NCBI GenBank assembly: GCA_900545315.1
Contig: UQYM01000048.1
Span: 1-6,630, forward strand
Direction: 5' to 3'
Source: an uncultured Alistipes sp.
GTDB taxonomy: Bacteria > Bacteroidota > Bacteroidia > Bacteroidales > Rikenellaceae
DNA length: 6,630 nucleotides
Positions 5,729-6,630 of the stretch are shown piece after piece. The notes beneath the pieces were generated by a model that ran no database searches, was not told the DNA's origin, and saw only the letters and a program-made list of their open reading frames with translations. The position numbers were made by a program, and so were the translations under genes. Position 1 is the stretch's first letter. Each line of letters starts with the position of its first letter.

Positions 5729-5743
5729 TAACGCAAACGTTAC
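5728..5743. repeat. Operator-like inverted repeat at the metallopeptidase transcription start
   Basis: GTAACG (5728-5733) and CGTTAC (5738-5743) are perfect reverse complements around a 4-base CAAA spacer. The site abuts the -7 box and covers the predicted start of transcription, where a bound repressor would block initiation. Size and symmetry fit a dimeric helix-turn-helix regulator, but no regulator is encoded in the window. It could instead form a short hairpin at the 5' end of the mRNA. Confidence 0.45.
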
Positions 5744-5793
5744 TACAATACAAAAAGTAATAACCCAATTAACGAGTTGATTAGCATTAGAAA

Positions 5794-6474
5794 ATGATGA
5801 TGAATCCAGGTTTTATATTGATTATCATTATTGCAGTAGTCGGTTTTATTGTACAGGCTAAACTGCAATCGGTATTTAAAAAGTATTCGCAGGTTATGTT
5901 CCCGGGCGGTTTGACGGGACGTGATGTAGCCGAAAAGATGTTGCGCGATAATGGCATCTACGATGTGAAGGTGACCTGCACGCCCGGGCACCTGACCGAC
6001 CACTACAATCCGGCAACCAAGACGGTGAATTTGAGTGAAAGTGTATACAACAGCAATAGTGTAGCTGCGGCTGCAGTAGCTGCGCATGAGTGTGGCCACG
6101 CTGTACAGCACGCACGTGAATATGCACCGTTGAAGATGCGTTCGGCATTGGTCCCTATTGTGCAGTTTTCGTCGATGTGGTCCACTTGGGTGGTGATTGC
6201 AGGTATTTTGGTGATGAACACCTTCCCGGCACTCTTCTGGATCGGTATTGCGATGATCGCCATGTCGGCACTGTTTAGTCTGATTACGCTGCCGGTAGAG
6301 TACAACGCTTCGGCACGTGCAATGGATTGGCTCGAAAGTACCCATACGCTGGTCGGAGACCAGGTGGGACAGGCTCGTATTGCGCTGTCATGGGCCGCAC
6401 GTACCTATTTGGTGGCAGCCTTGTCAGCTATTGCGACGTTGATCTACTATTTGGGCTTTGCTCGCCGCGATTAA
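5794..6474 (+). CDS. Membrane zinc metallopeptidase, YugP-like
   Basis: This 226-residue protein matches the putative neutral zinc metallopeptidase family (YugP-type) in length and order. TM1 is at about 7-25, then a soluble segment with FPGGLTGRDVAEKML (36-50), CTPGHLTDHYNP (62-73) and the catalytic HECGHAVQ (98-105: His98, Glu99, His102). A central hydrophobic pair lies at about 132-166, and the LPVEYNAS motif (166-173) holds Glu169, a candidate third zinc ligand. A last TM is at about 204-221 with the terminal RRD inside. It is an integral-membrane protease whose natural substrates are not known in this family. Three ATG codons stand in a row at 5794, 5797 and 5800; the first is taken, but any could be used. 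It has its own promoter and a strong terminator, so it is a single-gene unit, possibly regulated through the repeat at 5728-5743. Confidence 0.92.
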   Translation: MMMNPGFILIIIIAVVGFIVQAKLQSVFKKYSQVMFPGGLTGRDVAEKMLRDNGIYDVKVTCTPGHLTDHYNPATKTVNLSESVYNSNSVAAAAVAAHECGHAVQHAREYAPLKMRSALVPIVQFSSMWSTWVVIAGILVMNTFPALFWIGIAMIAMSALFSLITLPVEYNASARAMDWLESTHTLVGDQVGQARIALSWAARTYLVAALSAIATLIYYLGFARRD

Positions 6475-6500
6475 GTCTTGTAAGTGCAGATCGAAAAATA

Positions 6501-6528
6501 CAAGGGCACCCTGTTTGGAGCACCCTTG
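6501..6528 (-). terminator. Hairpin with T-run, reading leftward
   Basis: CAAGGG (6501-6506) pairs with CCCTTG (6523-6528). On the minus strand the stem is followed by TATTTTT, the T-run expected of an intrinsic terminator, whereas on the plus strand it is followed by A residues. It therefore suits a minus-strand transcript arriving from beyond the right edge. Confidence 0.45.
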
Positions 6529-6570
6529 AAAAAATGCAACAGTCTGAGGAATTGGGCTGTTGCATTTTTT
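6529..6570. terminator. Bidirectional intrinsic terminator
   Basis: A perfect 14-bp inverted repeat: six A then TGCAACAG (6529-6542) and CTGTTGCA then six T (6557-6570), with a 14-base loop. It lies 54 bases after the stop of the metallopeptidase gene. Each strand has a stem followed by six T, so it can end transcription in both directions. Confidence 0.85.
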
Positions 6571-6583
6571 ATTGAAGGAGAGG

Positions 6584-6624
6584 TAACGAAAAGGCAACGG
6601 TTCTCTTTTCCGTTGCTTGCGTTA
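6584..6624. repeat. Two-tier inverted repeat at the right edge
   Basis: GCAACGG (6594-6600) and CCGTTGC (6610-6616) form a perfect 7-bp stem around a 9-base pyrimidine-rich loop. TAACG (6584-6588) and CGTTA (6620-6624) can extend it beyond an internal loop of 5 and 3 bases. On the minus strand the 7-bp stem is followed by CTTTTC, so it may belong to a leftward terminator. The context right of 6630 is not visible. Confidence 0.4.
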
Positions 6625-6630
6625 GTAATC

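Noticed and set aside
4957..5736. 259-codon open frame antisense to the dipeptidase gene
   Set aside because: It lies opposite a gene with complete catalytic motifs, has an atypical composition (many His, Arg, Gln, Cys), no motif, and runs through the next gene's promoter. It is a by-product of codon use on the other strand.
5743..6345. 200-codon open frame antisense to the zinc metallopeptidase gene
   Set aside because: It is rich in His, Cys and Arg with no domain, and is fully opposite a confident membrane protease gene.
1..6630. CRISPR arrays, insertion sequences, attachment sites, phage genes
   Set aside because: No regularly spaced repeats, transposase motifs or terminal inverted repeats were seen. 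The window reads as ordinary chromosomal genes.

Overview
The window looks like chromosomal DNA from the Bacteroidota, most likely order Bacteroidales. The evidence is TAnnTTTG-type -7 promoter boxes in front of several genes, A-rich leaders in place of clear Shine-Dalgarno sites, many lipoprotein signal peptides, a menaquinone-type MenG/UbiE and a Bacteroidales-style SPOR-like protein. A Rikenellaceae/Alistipes-like source is a guess only.

Layout, left to right. (1) Positions 1-155, minus strand: the N-terminal 51 residues of a small Ala-rich repeat lipoprotein that runs off the left edge, with its promoter at about 192-199. (2) 331-834, minus: a secreted SPOR-like protein with a promoter near 904-911. 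(3) 912-1388: a gap of nearly 480 bases with no convincing gene but a cluster of short inverted repeats; those nearest 1389 may end transcription of the next operon. (4) 3868 down to 1389, minus: a compact three-gene operon of FtsX/LolE-type ABC permease, MenG/UbiE methyltransferase and a LEA-type lipoprotein. The first two genes are 6 bases apart and the last two overlap by ATGA. (5) 3869-3957: a divergent promoter region. (6) 3958-5634, plus: an SDR oxidoreductase followed 21 bases later by a VanX-like M15D dipeptidase lipoprotein. (7) 5635-5793: a well-formed promoter with a perfect inverted repeat at the expected transcription start, driving (8) a membrane zinc metallopeptidase of the YugP type at 5794-6474. 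(9) 6501-6624: stacked hairpins that look like a bidirectional terminator, implying a gene from the right pointing towards this one.

Most of these products work at the cell envelope. Three are predicted lipoproteins, one is a possible lipoprotein-releasing permease, one is secreted with a peptidoglycan-binding-like fold, one may cut D-Ala-D-Ala dipeptide and one is a membrane protease. MenG makes menaquinone for respiration. They do not obviously form a single pathway. I found no convincing undescribed multi-gene system. The best leads are the operator-like repeat at 5728-5743 and the hairpin-rich gap at 1099-1352.
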